The notes: generated by a model from the letters alone, not told the origin. 41,608 nt of DNA from Streptomyces griseorubiginosus (GCF_017614965.1 NZ_WVUG01000042.1:1-41608), one strand, 5' to 3'. Positions 25,362 through 34,566 are shown, counted from the stretch's first letter. A program made the numbers and translations.

Positions 25362-25480
25362 GACATCTGGGATCATCGCCACAGGTGCGGAAGCTTCCTT
25401 CCGGCATCGGTGCTGAAACCCCACGAGCGCCGACGCAGCCGCTCGCCGAAGCTTTCCGTCCCGAGACCGAGAAGGCGGCC

Positions 25481-26704
25481 ATGTCCCCGGATACCGGCTC
25501 CATTCGTTCAAACACAGCTCCAGCTAAGGACGACCTCGCGCCGGCGTCCGGCGTGCCCGGCAGGCTCGTCGCGCTGCTGGCCGTCGCCTCCGGGCTGACG
25601 GTCGCCAACCTGTACTACGCCCAGCCCCTGCTCTCGACGCTGCGCTCGGTCTTCCACACCGGTACGGCGACCGTCGGCCTGATCATCACCGTCACGCAGA
25701 TCGGGTACGTCGCCGGGATGCTGCTGCTCGTGCCGCTCGGTGACCGCGTCGAGAAGCGGCGCCTGGTGACCGTCCTGCTGGCCGTCACCACCCTCGCGCT
25801 CGTCGCGGCGGGTACGGCGACCGGGTTCGCCGTGCTGCTGGGCGCGTCCCTCATCGCCGGGGCCACCTCGGTGGTGGCGCAGATCCTGGTGCCGTTCGCC
25901 GCGGGGCTGGCCCCGGACCACGCGCGGGGCCGGATCGTGGGGCGGGTGATGAGCGGCCTGCTCACCGGGATCCTGCTCTCCCGGACCCTGAGCAGTCTGG
26001 TCTCCGACGCCGCGGGCTGGCGGGTGGTCTACCTGGGCTCCGCCGCGCTCATGGCGATCCTGGCCGTGACCCTGCATCTGACGCTGCCGGAGCACGCGCC
26101 GACCACGGCGGCGCCGTACCACCACGTCCTGCGCTCCACCGTCCGCCTGGTGCGCACGCACCCCGCGCTGCTGCGCCGCGGGCTCTACCAGGCGGCGATG
26201 TTCGGCGCGTTCAGCGCCTTCTGGACCACGGTGTCCTTCCTGCTCACCGGACCGGAGTACGGCTACTCCGCGATCGGCGTGGGGCTGTTCGCGCTGGTCG
26301 GTGCGGCGGGCGCGGCCGTGGCGCCGCTGGCGGGCCGCTGGGCCGACCGGGGGCTGGCCCGGCCGGTGACCGGGATCGCGTTCGGGGTCGGCGCCCTCGC
26401 CTTCGTGCTGGCCGGGTTCGGACAGCACGCGATCGTGCTGCTCGCGCTGGCCGCCGTCCTGCTCGACACGGCCGTGCAGACCACGCTCATCGTCGGGCAG
26501 CACACCATCTACCGGCTGGACCCGGCCGCCCGGGCCCGCCTCAACAGCGCCTTCATCGCCGTCTTCTTCGCGGGCGGCGCACTGGGCTCGCAGCTCGGCT
26601 CGGTGGCCTACCACGCGGCGGGCTGGAACGCGGTCACCGCGCTGGGCGCCGTCCTTCCCGTCCTCGCCCTGCTGTACTGGCTGACGGAGCGGCGCGCCCG
26701 CTGA
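25481..26704 (+). CDS. MFS transporter (12-TM efflux type)
   Basis: The 407-aa protein has about 12 transmembrane helices. The MFS loop motif is LGDRVEKRRLVTVLLAV after helix 2, and SGLLTGILLSRTLSSLVSDAAGWRVVY spans helices 5 and 6. Its resemblance is to drug-export MFS-1 transporters (YnfM/arabinose-efflux-like). The ATG at 25481 is chosen because GAAGG precedes it and the first helix begins near residue 28. It is divergent from nadK and converges with a VOC gene 4 nt away. The substrate is unknown. Confidence 0.9.
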   Translation: MSPDTGSIRSNTAPAKDDLAPASGVPGRLVALLAVASGLTVANLYYAQPLLSTLRSVFHTGTATVGLIITVTQIGYVAGMLLLVPLGDRVEKRRLVTVLLAVTTLALVAAGTATGFAVLLGASLIAGATSVVAQILVPFAAGLAPDHARGRIVGRVMSGLLTGILLSRTLSSLVSDAAGWRVVYLGSAALMAILAVTLHLTLPEHAPTTAAPYHHVLRSTVRLVRTHPALLRRGLYQAAMFGAFSAFWTTVSFLLTGPEYGYSAIGVGLFALVGAAGAAVAPLAGRWADRGLARPVTGIAFGVGALAFVLAGFGQHAIVLLALAAVLLDTAVQTTLIVGQHTIYRLDPAARARLNSAFIAVFFAGGALGSQLGSVAYHAAGWNAVTALGAVLPVLALLYWLTERRAR

Positions 26705-26708
26705 ACCG

Positions 26709-27062
26709 TCAGGCGGGCTGCCAGAGTTCGATCCGGTTGCCGTCGGGATCGGTGACCCAGCCGAAGCGGCCGACGCCCTCCATGTCCTGGGTCTCCGGGT
26801 CCACGTCCGCTCCCTTGGCGCGCAGCTGCGCGAGCATGGCGTCCAGGTCGCGGACCCGGAAGTTCAGCATGGTCTGCTGGGTGCGGGAGCCGAAGTAGTC
26901 GGTCCCGGACTCGAAGGCCGCGAACACCGTGTCCCCGGGCTCCTGACGCCACAGGCCGTGCTCGTCGGTGTCCAGGCCGAGGCAGTCCCGGTACCACGCG
27001 CTCAGGGCCTGCGGGTCACCGGCCCGCAGGAAGTATCCGCCGATTCCCAGCACACGTTCCAT
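26709..27062 (-). CDS. VOC-family protein
   Basis: This 117-aa single-domain glyoxalase-fold protein opens with GIGGYFLRAGDPQALSAWYRDCLGLD and ends with FGWVTDPDGNRIELWQPA. The terminal Glu (RIELW) matches a metal ligand of the fold. Its function is probably binding or isomerising a small molecule, not determinable further. It stands alone between the MFS and LysR genes. Confidence 0.88.
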   Translation of the reverse strand: MERVLGIGGYFLRAGDPQALSAWYRDCLGLDTDEHGLWRQEPGDTVFAAFESGTDYFGSRTQQTMLNFRVRDLDAMLAQLRAKGADVDPETQDMEGVGRFGWVTDPDGNRIELWQPA

Positions 27063-27120
27063 GGCGCCATCCTGCCAGGACCGGGCGTCTCCCGCCGGGT
27101 GAACTCCCGGTCCCGGCCGG

Positions 27121-27981
27121 TCAGGTGATGTGCCGCAGCAGCGCGGCGACCGCCGGTGGCACGGGGCCGGGCGGACGGGCCAGCAGGACGTCCCAGTGCG
27201 GGGCCTGCCGGGTGAAGCGGCGCAGGGTCAGATCCGGGAAGCGGGCGGCGATCGACTCCGGCATGACGCAGACGCCGAGGTCGTGCCGTACCAGCTCGGC
27301 CGCGGCCACGATGTCGTTGACCTCGAACACCGCGCCGCGCTCCACCCCGGCCGACCGGTAGGCCCGGTCCACGGCCTGGCGGACGGCCCATCCGGGGGCG
27401 AAGTCGACGAACGGCAGGCCGGCGGTCTCGGCGAGGGTGACCTCGTCGGGGCGGGCGAAGGACCGCGCGGGCGCCGCCGCCAGCACCATCTCCTCACGGG
27501 CCAGCACCTTGGTCACCAGCCCCCGTTGCTGCTGCCGGTCGAAGGCCACGACGGCGAGGTCCACCGATCCGTCGCGCAGGGCCTGCCGGATGTCGACGAC
27601 CGCGGCCTGCCGCAGCCGGACCACGACCCTGGGGTGCTCGGCGCGCAGCGCGGTCAGCGCCCGGTGCAGGTCCGCCCACACGCCCTGCATCGTGCCGACC
27701 GTGATCCGCCCGCGCAGTTCACCGCGTGCGGCGGCGGCCGCCTCGCGGGCCTGCTCGGCCGCCCGCAGCGCGGCACGCGCCGCCGGCACGAACTCCTCGC
27801 CCGCCGCGGTGAGCGTCACCCGGTGCGTGGTGCGGTCGAACAGCCGGATGCCGAGCTCCTTCTCCAGCTCGCGCACGGTGCCGGAGACCGCCGACTGCAC
27901 CACGTGCAGCCGTCGGGCGGCCGCCGTGAAGCCGCCCTCCTCGGCGACCGCGACGACGACCTCCATCTGCCGAAGGTCCAT
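27121..27981 (-). CDS. LysR-family transcriptional regulator
   Basis: The 286-aa LTTR has the N-terminal HTH (MDLRQMEVVVAVAEEGGFTA, then VQSAVSGTVRELEKELGIRLFDR) and a periplasmic-binding-type effector domain ending near residue 280. GGGGAGAGGG before the ATG is a strong site. It diverges from the SDR gene at 28177, with a T-N11-A dyad between them. It probably activates or represses that gene. Confidence 0.93.
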   Translation of the reverse strand: MDLRQMEVVVAVAEEGGFTAAARRLHVVQSAVSGTVRELEKELGIRLFDRTTHRVTLTAAGEEFVPAARAALRAAEQAREAAAAARGELRGRITVGTMQGVWADLHRALTALRAEHPRVVVRLRQAAVVDIRQALRDGSVDLAVVAFDRQQQRGLVTKVLAREEMVLAAAPARSFARPDEVTLAETAGLPFVDFAPGWAVRQAVDRAYRSAGVERGAVFEVNDIVAAAELVRHDLGVCVMPESIAARFPDLTLRRFTRQAPHWDVLLARPPGPVPPAVAALLRHIT

Positions 27982-28070
27982 TCCCTCTCCCCACGCATCG
28001 CTCCACGGCCACCGACGTGCCCCCGATCATCGCACCCACGGCGGGGCCGCACCCCGTCCCGCCACCGCTG

Positions 28071-28085
28071 ATACCCGCAGGGCAT
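28071..28085. promoter_or_regulatory. LysR box (T-N11-A)
   Basis: ATACCC-GCA-GGGCAT is a near-perfect dyad containing T-N11-A, located about 90 bp from each divergent start in the 195-bp LysR/SDR gap. Confidence 0.5.
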
Positions 28086-28176
28086 GACAGCGGCCCGAAG
28101 AGGTCTTGGACGCCCCGCCGCGACCGCCCGCACGCTGAAGCCGACGTATTCGACACCCCCTTGAGGAGCACATCCG

Positions 28177-29034
28177 ATGAAGGTCTTCCTGACCGGCGGG
28201 TCCGGTTACATCGGCAAGGCGACGATCACCGCACTGATCCGGCACGGGCACACCGTGGAGGCGCTGGCCCGCAGCGAGGACGCGGCCCGTACGGTCGGCG
28301 GGCTGGGGGCCGTACCGGTGACCGGCGGTCTCGGCGACCTCGACGTGCTGAACGCCGCCGCGGCCCGCGCCGAGGCCGTCGTCCATCTGGCGCAGGCCGA
28401 CACCGGGGAGGCCGATCTCGCGGCGGCCGGTGCCCTGCAGGACGGGATCGGCTCCGGCACGTACGTCCACACCGGCGGGACGTGGGTGTACGGCGACACG
28501 GACGGGGTGGCCGACGAGACCGCGCCGTGGAACCCGCCGCCGGTGGTCGCCTGGCGCCGCCCGGTCGAGGAGGCGGTCCTGCGGCGGGCGGAGCGCGGCG
28601 GGCGCCCGGTCGTCGTCCAGCCCGGCCTGCTGTACGGCGGGGAGAACCGCCTGATCGACCTGTTCTTCACCGCCCCCGGCAGGCGGGCGGGCGCCATCCC
28701 CTGCATCGGCGACGGCGGCAACCACTGGGCGCTGGTCCACGTCGACGACGTGGCGGAGCTGTACGTCGCCGCGCTCGGGGCCCCGGCGGGTTCGGTGTAC
28801 GTCGGCGTGGGCGGGGTGAACCCGACGGCGAAGGAGGTGGCCCTGGCGCTGAGCCGGGCGGCGGGCATCGCGGGGAAGACGGTCTCGATCTCCCTGGACG
28901 AGGCACGTGAGCGCATGGGCGTCATCGCCGACGCCTTCGCCCTCGACCAGCGCTTCACCCCGGCCCGCGCCCGCACCGAGCTGGGCTGGACGCCGGTCCA
29001 CACGGACCCGCTCGCCGATCTCGAACGCGGCTGA
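28177..29034 (+). CDS. Atypical extended SDR (NAD-dependent epimerase-like)
   Basis: The 285-aa protein has the extended-SDR nucleotide motif (FLTGGSGYIGKATITALI, residues 4-21) and HTGGTWVYG with the active Thr region. The C-terminal QRFTPARARTELGWTP is typical of epimerase-like SDRs. The YxxxK pair is not visible at its expected place: the aligned stretch reads VVAWRRPVEEAV, so Tyr and Lys appear to be replaced. It may therefore be an atypical SDR with a changed or lost redox reaction. GAGGAG precedes the ATG. It is divergent from its probable LysR regulator. Confidence 0.88.
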   Translation: MKVFLTGGSGYIGKATITALIRHGHTVEALARSEDAARTVGGLGAVPVTGGLGDLDVLNAAAARAEAVVHLAQADTGEADLAAAGALQDGIGSGTYVHTGGTWVYGDTDGVADETAPWNPPPVVAWRRPVEEAVLRRAERGGRPVVVQPGLLYGGENRLIDLFFTAPGRRAGAIPCIGDGGNHWALVHVDDVAELYVAALGAPAGSVYVGVGGVNPTAKEVALALSRAAGIAGKTVSISLDEARERMGVIADAFALDQRFTPARARTELGWTPVHTDPLADLERG

Positions 29035-29039
29035 GCGGA

Positions 29040-29492
29040 TCAGCGGGCGGCGGGAACCGGCTCGCGCACCATGAACACGTCCACCGGATCCTCGCTCTCG
29101 ACCCGGAAACCATGCCGTTCGTAAAGCCGTTGGGCGGGGCTGCCCCGCAGCACGTTCAGCCGGATCGGCGCGTCGTCGCGGTCGTGCCGTTCCAGAAGCG
29201 TGCTGAGCACGGCCGAGCCGATGCCCCGGCCCTGGAGCGCGGGGTCCAGGTAGAAGTGCTCCAGCCAGTGGGCGTCCTGGGCGGGCCGCAACGCCACGCA
29301 GCCGGCGAAGGCGCCGCCGACCTCGATCACCCAGGTGTGCGCCGGGACGAACCCGTCCCGCAGCCGCTGCCGCACGCGGTGTTCGTCGTACCGGCCGAGC
29401 CGTTCCAGGTCCCGTCGCATGACCTGCGCCCGCAGCTCGGCCACCGCGTCGACGTCCGCCGCCGAAGCCGGCCGCATCTCCCAGTCCGCCAT
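29040..29492 (-). CDS. GNAT-family N-acetyltransferase
   Basis: This 150-aa enzyme starts with the GNAT opening (MRPASAADVDAVAELRAQVM). It has LEHFYLDPALQGRGIGSAVL with the acetyl-CoA P-loop (QGRGIGS) and ends with RLYERHGFRVESED. It is the last gene of a leftward pair, 10 nt after a LysR gene, so the two are probably co-transcribed. Substrate unknown. Confidence 0.92.
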   Translation of the reverse strand: MADWEMRPASAADVDAVAELRAQVMRRDLERLGRYDEHRVRQRLRDGFVPAHTWVIEVGGAFAGCVALRPAQDAHWLEHFYLDPALQGRGIGSAVLSTLLERHDRDDAPIRLNVLRGSPAQRLYERHGFRVESEDPVDVFMVREPVPAAR

Positions 29493-29502
29493 GATCGGGA
29501 TG

Positions 29503-30402
29503 CTATCCGGCCGCTCCTCGGCCGCCGTCGGGCCGGTTCTGCCGCGCGAGAGCGAGGGCGATCTCCACGAAGTCGCGGATCAGGGGCGAGCGGCGGACCG
29601 CCGTCCACGCCAGGCACACCTGGCTGGGCCCGATGTCCTCCACCGGGACGGCGACGACGTCGGGCCGCGGGTAGAAGCCGGCCGTGGACAGCGGGAGCAC
29701 GCACACCCCGGCCCCCGCGGCGACGAGTTCCAGCTTCTCCTCGACATGGCGGATCGGCGGGTTCCCGGGCCGGTCGGCCCGGCGCGGTTCCAGCGCCACG
29801 TCACGCCATTCGGGTACCGCCTCCGGGTCCTGGAGCAGGTGCTCTGCGGCGAGGTCGGAGACGGTGACGGCCTGCTTGTCCGCCAGCCGATGTCCGACGG
29901 GGAGCATGACCACCCGCGGCTCTTGGAACAGCGGGCGTACCTCCAGGCCCTGCTGGTCGACGGGCAGCCGGACCACGCTGACGTCGGCCCGCCCGTCCCT
30001 GAGCACCTCGACCTGGTCGTCCCAGCTGGTGCGCAGGAGGCGGACGCCGAGATCGGGACGGCGGGCCGTCAGCGCGCGGACCTCGGCGGTCACGGTGATG
30101 CCGGGCATGAAGCCGATGGTGAGGGTCGGCACGCCGGTGGCGGCGTTGGCGGCCCTCCTGACCAGTGCCTCGGCGGAGGCGAGGAGTGAGCGGGCGTCCT
30201 GAAGGAGCTGCTCGCCGGCGACGGTCAGCTCGGTGCCGCGGTGGTCCCTGCGGAGCAACTGGACGCGCAGCTCGTCCTCCAGCGCGCGGATCTGCCGGGA
30301 GAGCACCGGCTGGGCGATGTGCAGCCGCTCCGCCGCGCGCCCGAAGTGCAGCTCCTCGGCCACGGCCACGAAGTAGCGCAGCTTGCGCAGGTCCACGTCC
30401 AT
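29503..30402 (-). CDS. LysR-family transcriptional regulator
   Basis: The 299-aa LTTR carries the HTH (LRKLRYFVAVAEELHFGRAAERLHIAQPVLSRQI, residues about 5-38) and a PBP2-type effector domain (LTIGFMPGITVTAEVRAL). It lies 15 nt downstream of another LysR gene and 10 nt upstream of the GNAT gene on the same strand. The three may form one unit with the upstream LysR first. Confidence 0.93.
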   Translation of the reverse strand: MDVDLRKLRYFVAVAEELHFGRAAERLHIAQPVLSRQIRALEDELRVQLLRRDHRGTELTVAGEQLLQDARSLLASAEALVRRAANAATGVPTLTIGFMPGITVTAEVRALTARRPDLGVRLLRTSWDDQVEVLRDGRADVSVVRLPVDQQGLEVRPLFQEPRVVMLPVGHRLADKQAVTVSDLAAEHLLQDPEAVPEWRDVALEPRRADRPGNPPIRHVEEKLELVAAGAGVCVLPLSTAGFYPRPDVVAVPVEDIGPSQVCLAWTAVRRSPLIRDFVEIALALARQNRPDGGRGAAG

Positions 30403-30417
30403 GGGTCACCGCCCTTC

Positions 30418-31341
30418 CTAGGCCAGGATCTCCTGTTCGGCCACCGACGCGGCATGTCCTCGCACATGGTCGAGGAACCGCCCGGAACTCGGCGGGAGGG
30501 TGCGGGAGGTCAGCCAGGCGATGCCGATGTCCCGGGCCGCCTCCACGTCGGTGACCTGGAGGTAGGACGGTCCGCCGGCGGGCGCGGCGGCGTGCGGGCG
30601 TGGGACGAGCGCGACGCCCAGGCCCGCGCCGACCAGGCCGCGCAGGGTGGCGACCTCGTCCCCCTCGAAGCCGACCCGGGGGCTGAAACCGGCCTCGCCG
30701 CACAGTGCCTCGGTCACCGAGCGCAGGCCCTGCTCGTGCCGCAGCAGGATGAAGGGCTCCTCGGCGACCTCGGCCAGCCGGGCCCGGCGCCGCTGGGCCA
30801 GCCGGTGCCCGGGCGGCACGGCCAGCCACAGCGGTTCGACCAGCAGACGGCGCCAGGTGATCAGGGGGTGGCCGGGGTCGCCGGCCGTGAGGAGCAGGTC
30901 GGCGGTTCCGTCCAGCAGGGAGGCGACGAGGACGGCCTCACTCCCCTGGCGCAGTTCGAACCGGGAGAGCGGGAACCTCTCCCGGAAGCCCGTGATCAGC
31001 GGGGGCAGCAGCCAGGTGCCCAGCGAGTGCAGGAAGGCCAGCGGGATCAGGCCCGTTTCGGGGGACACGGTCTCGTGGACCGCGCGCAGCCCGCGGTCGA
31101 GGCGCTCCAGTGCCGCGTCCGCGTGTTCCTTGAAGGCGCGTCCGGCCGGTGTCAGCCGCAGTACGCGCCCCACCTGCTGGAAGAGCTCGGCGCCGAGCTC
31201 GTGCTCGAGGCGGCGCAGCGCCCGGGAGAGGGCCGGCTGGGTCATGTGCGCCTCCTCCGCGGCCTGGGTCACCGTCACACCGTCGGCGACCGCGACGAAG
31301 CAGCGCAGTACCTGCACGTCCATGCGATCCATGTTACTCAT
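30418..31341 (-). CDS. LysR-family transcriptional regulator
   Basis: The 307-aa LTTR has the HTH LRCFVAVADGVTVTQAAEEAHMTQPALSRALRRLEHELG near residues 10-50 and a full effector domain. Start choice is uncertain: in-frame ATGs occur at 31341, 31332 and 31323, none with a good ribosome binding site (only GGGA before the first). A CCATG/CATGG dyad (31329-31347) overlaps these starts and may be an operator. It is divergent from the malic enzyme gene and may control it. Confidence 0.9.
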   Translation of the reverse strand: MSNMDRMDVQVLRCFVAVADGVTVTQAAEEAHMTQPALSRALRRLEHELGAELFQQVGRVLRLTPAGRAFKEHADAALERLDRGLRAVHETVSPETGLIPLAFLHSLGTWLLPPLITGFRERFPLSRFELRQGSEAVLVASLLDGTADLLLTAGDPGHPLITWRRLLVEPLWLAVPPGHRLAQRRRARLAEVAEEPFILLRHEQGLRSVTEALCGEAGFSPRVGFEGDEVATLRGLVGAGLGVALVPRPHAAAPAGGPSYLQVTDVEAARDIGIAWLTSRTLPPSSGRFLDHVRGHAASVAEQEILA

Positions 31342-31450
31342 GCATGGGTTTCCCGGTATCGAGTCATTGGACGCATGGAAGTTCGGGGGTCACTCTGGGG
31401 AGAGACAGGGCGACCGGCGGGTCGCGATCCGGACACGTCATGGAGCGACG

Positions 31451-33154
31451 ATGAGTACCCAGTGGAAGCCGCAGGCCAACCGGTTCGAGACCTCGGCGCG
31501 CGGCCGGGCCGTCCTGGCCGATCCCCGCCTCAACCGCGGTACGGCCTTCACCGAGCGGGAGCGCCGGGACCTGGGTCTGGACGGACTGATCCCGCCCCGC
31601 GTGCTGACCCTGGACCAGCAGGCCGACCGGGCCTACGGCCAGTACTCCGCCCAGCCCACCGACCTCGCCAAGCACGTCAACCTGGCGGCCCTGCACGACC
31701 GCAACGAGGTGCTGTTCTACCGTCTGCTCAGCGACCACCTCTCGGAGATGCTGCCGATCGTGTACACGCCGACGGTCGGCACGGCCATCGAGCGGTACAG
31801 CACCGAGTACCGGCGTCCGCGGGGCATCTACCTGTCGGTCGACGCCCCCGAGGACATGGAACGCGCCCTGCGCGCCTCGGGGCTGGGCGCCGAGGACGTC
31901 GACCTGGTCGTGGCGACCGACGGCGAGGCCATCCTGGGCATCGGAGACTGGGGCGTTGGCGGCATCGACATCTCGGTCGGCAAGCTCGCGGTCTACACGG
32001 CCGCGGCCGGGATCGACCCCGCCCGCACCCTCGCCGTCGTCCTCGACGTCGGCACCAACCGCAAGCAACTCCTCGACGACCCGCTCTACTTGGGCAACCG
32101 TCATCCACGGGTGGACACGGAGACGTACGACGCCTTCATCGAGCGCTACGTCACCACCGCCGAACGCCTCTTCCCCGCCGCGCTGCTGCACTTCGAGGAC
32201 TTCGGGCCCGCCAACGCGCGCCGCATCCTGGACCGTTACCGGGGCGAGCACTTCGTCTTCAACGACGACGTCCAGGGCACGGGCGCGGTCAACCTCGCCG
32301 CGGTGCTGTCCGGCGTACGGGCCAGCGGGATGCCGCTGCCCGAGCATCGGGTGGTGGTCTTCGGCGCCGGTACGGCGGGCATGGGCATCGCCGACCAGCT
32401 GCGGGACGCCATGGTCGCGGAGGGGCTGAGCCGCGAGGAGGCCACTGCCCGCTTCTGGGCCGTGGACCGCTACGGGCTGATCACCCGCGCCCAGGAGGGA
32501 CTGCGCGACTTCCAGGTTCCCTACGCCCGTTCCGCCGACGAGGTCGCCGACTGGCGGCGGGACGACCAGGTCCAGGGCATCTCGCTGGAGGAGGTCGTCC
32601 GGCGAGTGCGGCCGACCGTGCTGATCGGCACCTCCGGCCAGGGCGGTGCCTTCACCGAGGGCATCGTGCGGGAGATGGCCGGGCACACCGAGCGCCCGAT
32701 CATCCTGCCGATGTCCAACCCGACCCGGCTCGCCGAGGCGGTGCCCTCCGAACTCCTGGACTGGACGGACGGGCGGGCGCTCGTCGCGACGGGCAGCCCG
32801 TTCGAGCCGGTGACCAGCGGCGGGGTGACCTACGAGATCGGTCAGGCCAACAACGCGCTGATCTTCCCCGGCCTCGGTCTCGGCGCCGTCGTCGCCCGCG
32901 CCACCCGCGTCACCGACTCCATGCTCTCCGCCGCCGCCCACGCCGTCGCCGAGCAGGTCGACTCCACGGACCGGGGTGCCTCCCTCCTCCCCCACACCCG
33001 GGACCTGCGGCGCACCTCCGCCGCCGTGGCGGTCGCCGTGGCGCGGGCGGCCGCCGAGGCCGGTGTCGCCCGCGAGACCGTCGGCGACGGCATCGAGGAG
33101 CGGGTGCGCCGGGCCATGTGGGAGCCGGTGTACCGGCCGGTGGTGGCGGTCTGA
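31451..33154 (+). CDS. NAD-dependent malic enzyme
   Basis: The 567-aa enzyme oxidatively decarboxylates malate to pyruvate, producing NAD(P)H. It is the long SfcA/MaeA form, not the short MaeB type. Tyr in YTPTVGTAIE, Lys in VGKLAVYTAAAGIDP, metal ligands in FEDFGPANA and NDDVQGTGAV, and the Rossmann motif VVFGAGTAGMGIADQL are visible, as is IILPMSNPT near the end. GGAG precedes the ATG at 31451. A DUF1275 membrane gene follows 22 nt later, and a LysR gene diverges upstream. Confidence 0.95.
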   Translation: MSTQWKPQANRFETSARGRAVLADPRLNRGTAFTERERRDLGLDGLIPPRVLTLDQQADRAYGQYSAQPTDLAKHVNLAALHDRNEVLFYRLLSDHLSEMLPIVYTPTVGTAIERYSTEYRRPRGIYLSVDAPEDMERALRASGLGAEDVDLVVATDGEAILGIGDWGVGGIDISVGKLAVYTAAAGIDPARTLAVVLDVGTNRKQLLDDPLYLGNRHPRVDTETYDAFIERYVTTAERLFPAALLHFEDFGPANARRILDRYRGEHFVFNDDVQGTGAVNLAAVLSGVRASGMPLPEHRVVVFGAGTAGMGIADQLRDAMVAEGLSREEATARFWAVDRYGLITRAQEGLRDFQVPYARSADEVADWRRDDQVQGISLEEVVRRVRPTVLIGTSGQGGAFTEGIVREMAGHTERPIILPMSNPTRLAEAVPSELLDWTDGRALVATGSPFEPVTSGGVTYEIGQANNALIFPGLGLGAVVARATRVTDSMLSAAAHAVAEQVDSTDRGASLLPHTRDLRRTSAAVAVAVARAAAEAGVARETVGDGIEERVRRAMWEPVYRPVVAV

Positions 33155-33176
33155 GGTGCCGGGGACAGAGATCACC

Positions 33177-33890
33177 ATGAGCAGCGGGACCATCGACCGC
33201 GGGCCCGGCAGGAGGTTGTTCGCGGCGACGAGGGCCGTCGTGAGCGAGGACGACAGGCTCGTCCCTCCGCTGCTGATGCTGACCCTGCTCAGTGGTGTGA
33301 TCGACGCGGTCAGCCTGCTCGGTCTCGGCCATGTGTTCGTGGCGAACATGACCGGCAACCTCGTCCTCGTCGGCCTGTCGCTCACCGGCGCGCCCGGGTC
33401 CGCGCCCGCGGGTCCGCTGGTCGCGCTCGGCGGCTTCGTGGTGGGCGCCCTGCTGGTACGTGCGGTGGCGCCGCGCCGGGTCGGCCATCGCACGCTCCTC
33501 GGCGTCTGCGCCGCGCTGGAGGCGGCCCTGTTCGTCGCGGCGGCCCTGGTGTGGTCGTACGACGACGTCGCGGTGCTGCCGATCCTGCTGGGCGCGGTGG
33601 CCCTTGGCATGCAGAACGCGGCGGTACGACGGCTCGGCCTGGCCGGCCTGACCACCACGGTGATGACCAGCACCTTGACCGGCCTGGTCGCGGGCCGGGC
33701 CGAGGAGCGCACCGCGTCGACCTCCCGCCGGCAGGCGCTCAGTGTCCTCACCCTGGTCGCGGGTGCCGCGCTGGGCGCGGTGACCGTGCGGTCGGCCGGC
33801 ACGCCCTGGACGCTGACGGCGGTCGCCGTGCTCGCGGTCGTGGTGGCGGTCACCGTGCTCGTGGGCCCGTCCGCCCAACGGGACGGATGA
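33177..33890 (+). CDS. DUF1275 (YoaK) family membrane protein
   Basis: The 237-aa protein has about six transmembrane segments and the DUF1275 hallmark SGVIDAVSLLGLGHVFVANMTGN (near residues 38-60), followed by GMQNAAVRRLG and TTTVMTSTLTGL. The ATG at 33177 lies 22 nt after the malic enzyme stop, suggesting co-transcription. The biochemical role of the family is unknown to me. A transporter is often assumed. Confidence 0.88.
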   Translation: MSSGTIDRGPGRRLFAATRAVVSEDDRLVPPLLMLTLLSGVIDAVSLLGLGHVFVANMTGNLVLVGLSLTGAPGSAPAGPLVALGGFVVGALLVRAVAPRRVGHRTLLGVCAALEAALFVAAALVWSYDDVAVLPILLGAVALGMQNAAVRRLGLAGLTTTVMTSTLTGLVAGRAEERTASTSRRQALSVLTLVAGAALGAVTVRSAGTPWTLTAVAVLAVVVAVTVLVGPSAQRDG

Positions 33891-33897
33891 GCCTCGC

Positions 33898-34566
33898 TCA
33901 GCCCGCGTTGGGCCGGGCGAGACCGATGTCGTACGCGAAGATCACCGCCTGGATGCGGTCGCGGGCGCCTATCTTCGCCAGGACGCGGCCGACGTGGGTC
34001 TTCACGGTGGACTCGGAGAGCACGAAGTGCGCGGCGATCTCGCCGTTGGTCCAGCCCTTGCCGATCGCTTCGAGGATCTCGCGTTCGCGGTCGGTGAGGC
34101 TCGTCAGTCTCGGGTCCTCGTCCGGATCGCGGCCGGTGGCCGGCCGGTTCCGGGCGTACTCGTCGAGGATGCGGCGGGTGAGGGCGGGCGCGATGACGGC
34201 GTCGCCTGCGGCCACCGCGCGGATGCCGGCGAGGAGTTCCTCGGGGCGGGCGTCCTTGAGGAGGAAGCCGCTGGCTCCGGCGCGCAGGGCGGCGTGGACG
34301 TACTCGTCGAGGTCGAAGGTGGTCAGCACCAGGATGCGGGAGCGGTCGCCGGCGGCGACGATGCGGCGGGTGGCCTCGATGCCGTCCATGCCGGGCATCC
34401 GGACGTCCATCAGGACGACGTCGGGGCGCAGTTCGGCGGCCTTGCGGACGGCCTCGGCGCCGTGCGCGGCCTCGCCGACCACGTCGGTCTCGGGGACCGA
34501 CTCCAGCAGGATGCGGAAGCCGTAGCGCTGCAGCGGCTGGTCGTCGACGATGAGCACGGTCGTCAC
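33898..34566 (-). CDS. NarL/FixJ-family response regulator
   Basis: The 222-aa regulator has an N-terminal receiver (VDDQPLQRYGFRILL, phospho-Asp54 in LMDVRMPGMDG, Lys in FLLKDARPEE). A LuxR-type HTH lies near the C-terminus (LTDREREILEAIGKGWTN, LSESTVKTHVGRVLAKIG). The GTG at 34566 overlaps the kinase stop by 4 nt (GTGA). It is the last gene of the ABC-kinase-regulator operon. Confidence 0.95.
   Translation of the reverse strand: MTTVLIVDDQPLQRYGFRILLESVPETDVVGEAAHGAEAVRKAAELRPDVVLMDVRMPGMDGIEATRRIVAAGDRSRILVLTTFDLDEYVHAALRAGASGFLLKDARPEELLAGIRAVAAGDAVIAPALTRRILDEYARNRPATGRDPDEDPRLTSLTDREREILEAIGKGWTNGEIAAHFVLSESTVKTHVGRVLAKIGARDRIQAVIFAYDIGLARPNAG

Noticed and set aside
24815..25480. An upstream in-frame extension of the MFS gene
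   Set aside because: It is antisense to nadK. The ribosome binding site and first membrane helix place the MFS start at 25481.
30241..33180. A 979-codon plus-strand frame
   Set aside because: It is antisense to two LysR genes and then out of frame through the malic enzyme gene, with low-complexity Arg/Pro/Gly composition and no domain.
31364..33853. An 829-codon minus-strand frame
   Set aside because: It is antisense to the malic enzyme and DUF1275 genes, both of which have clear family motifs.
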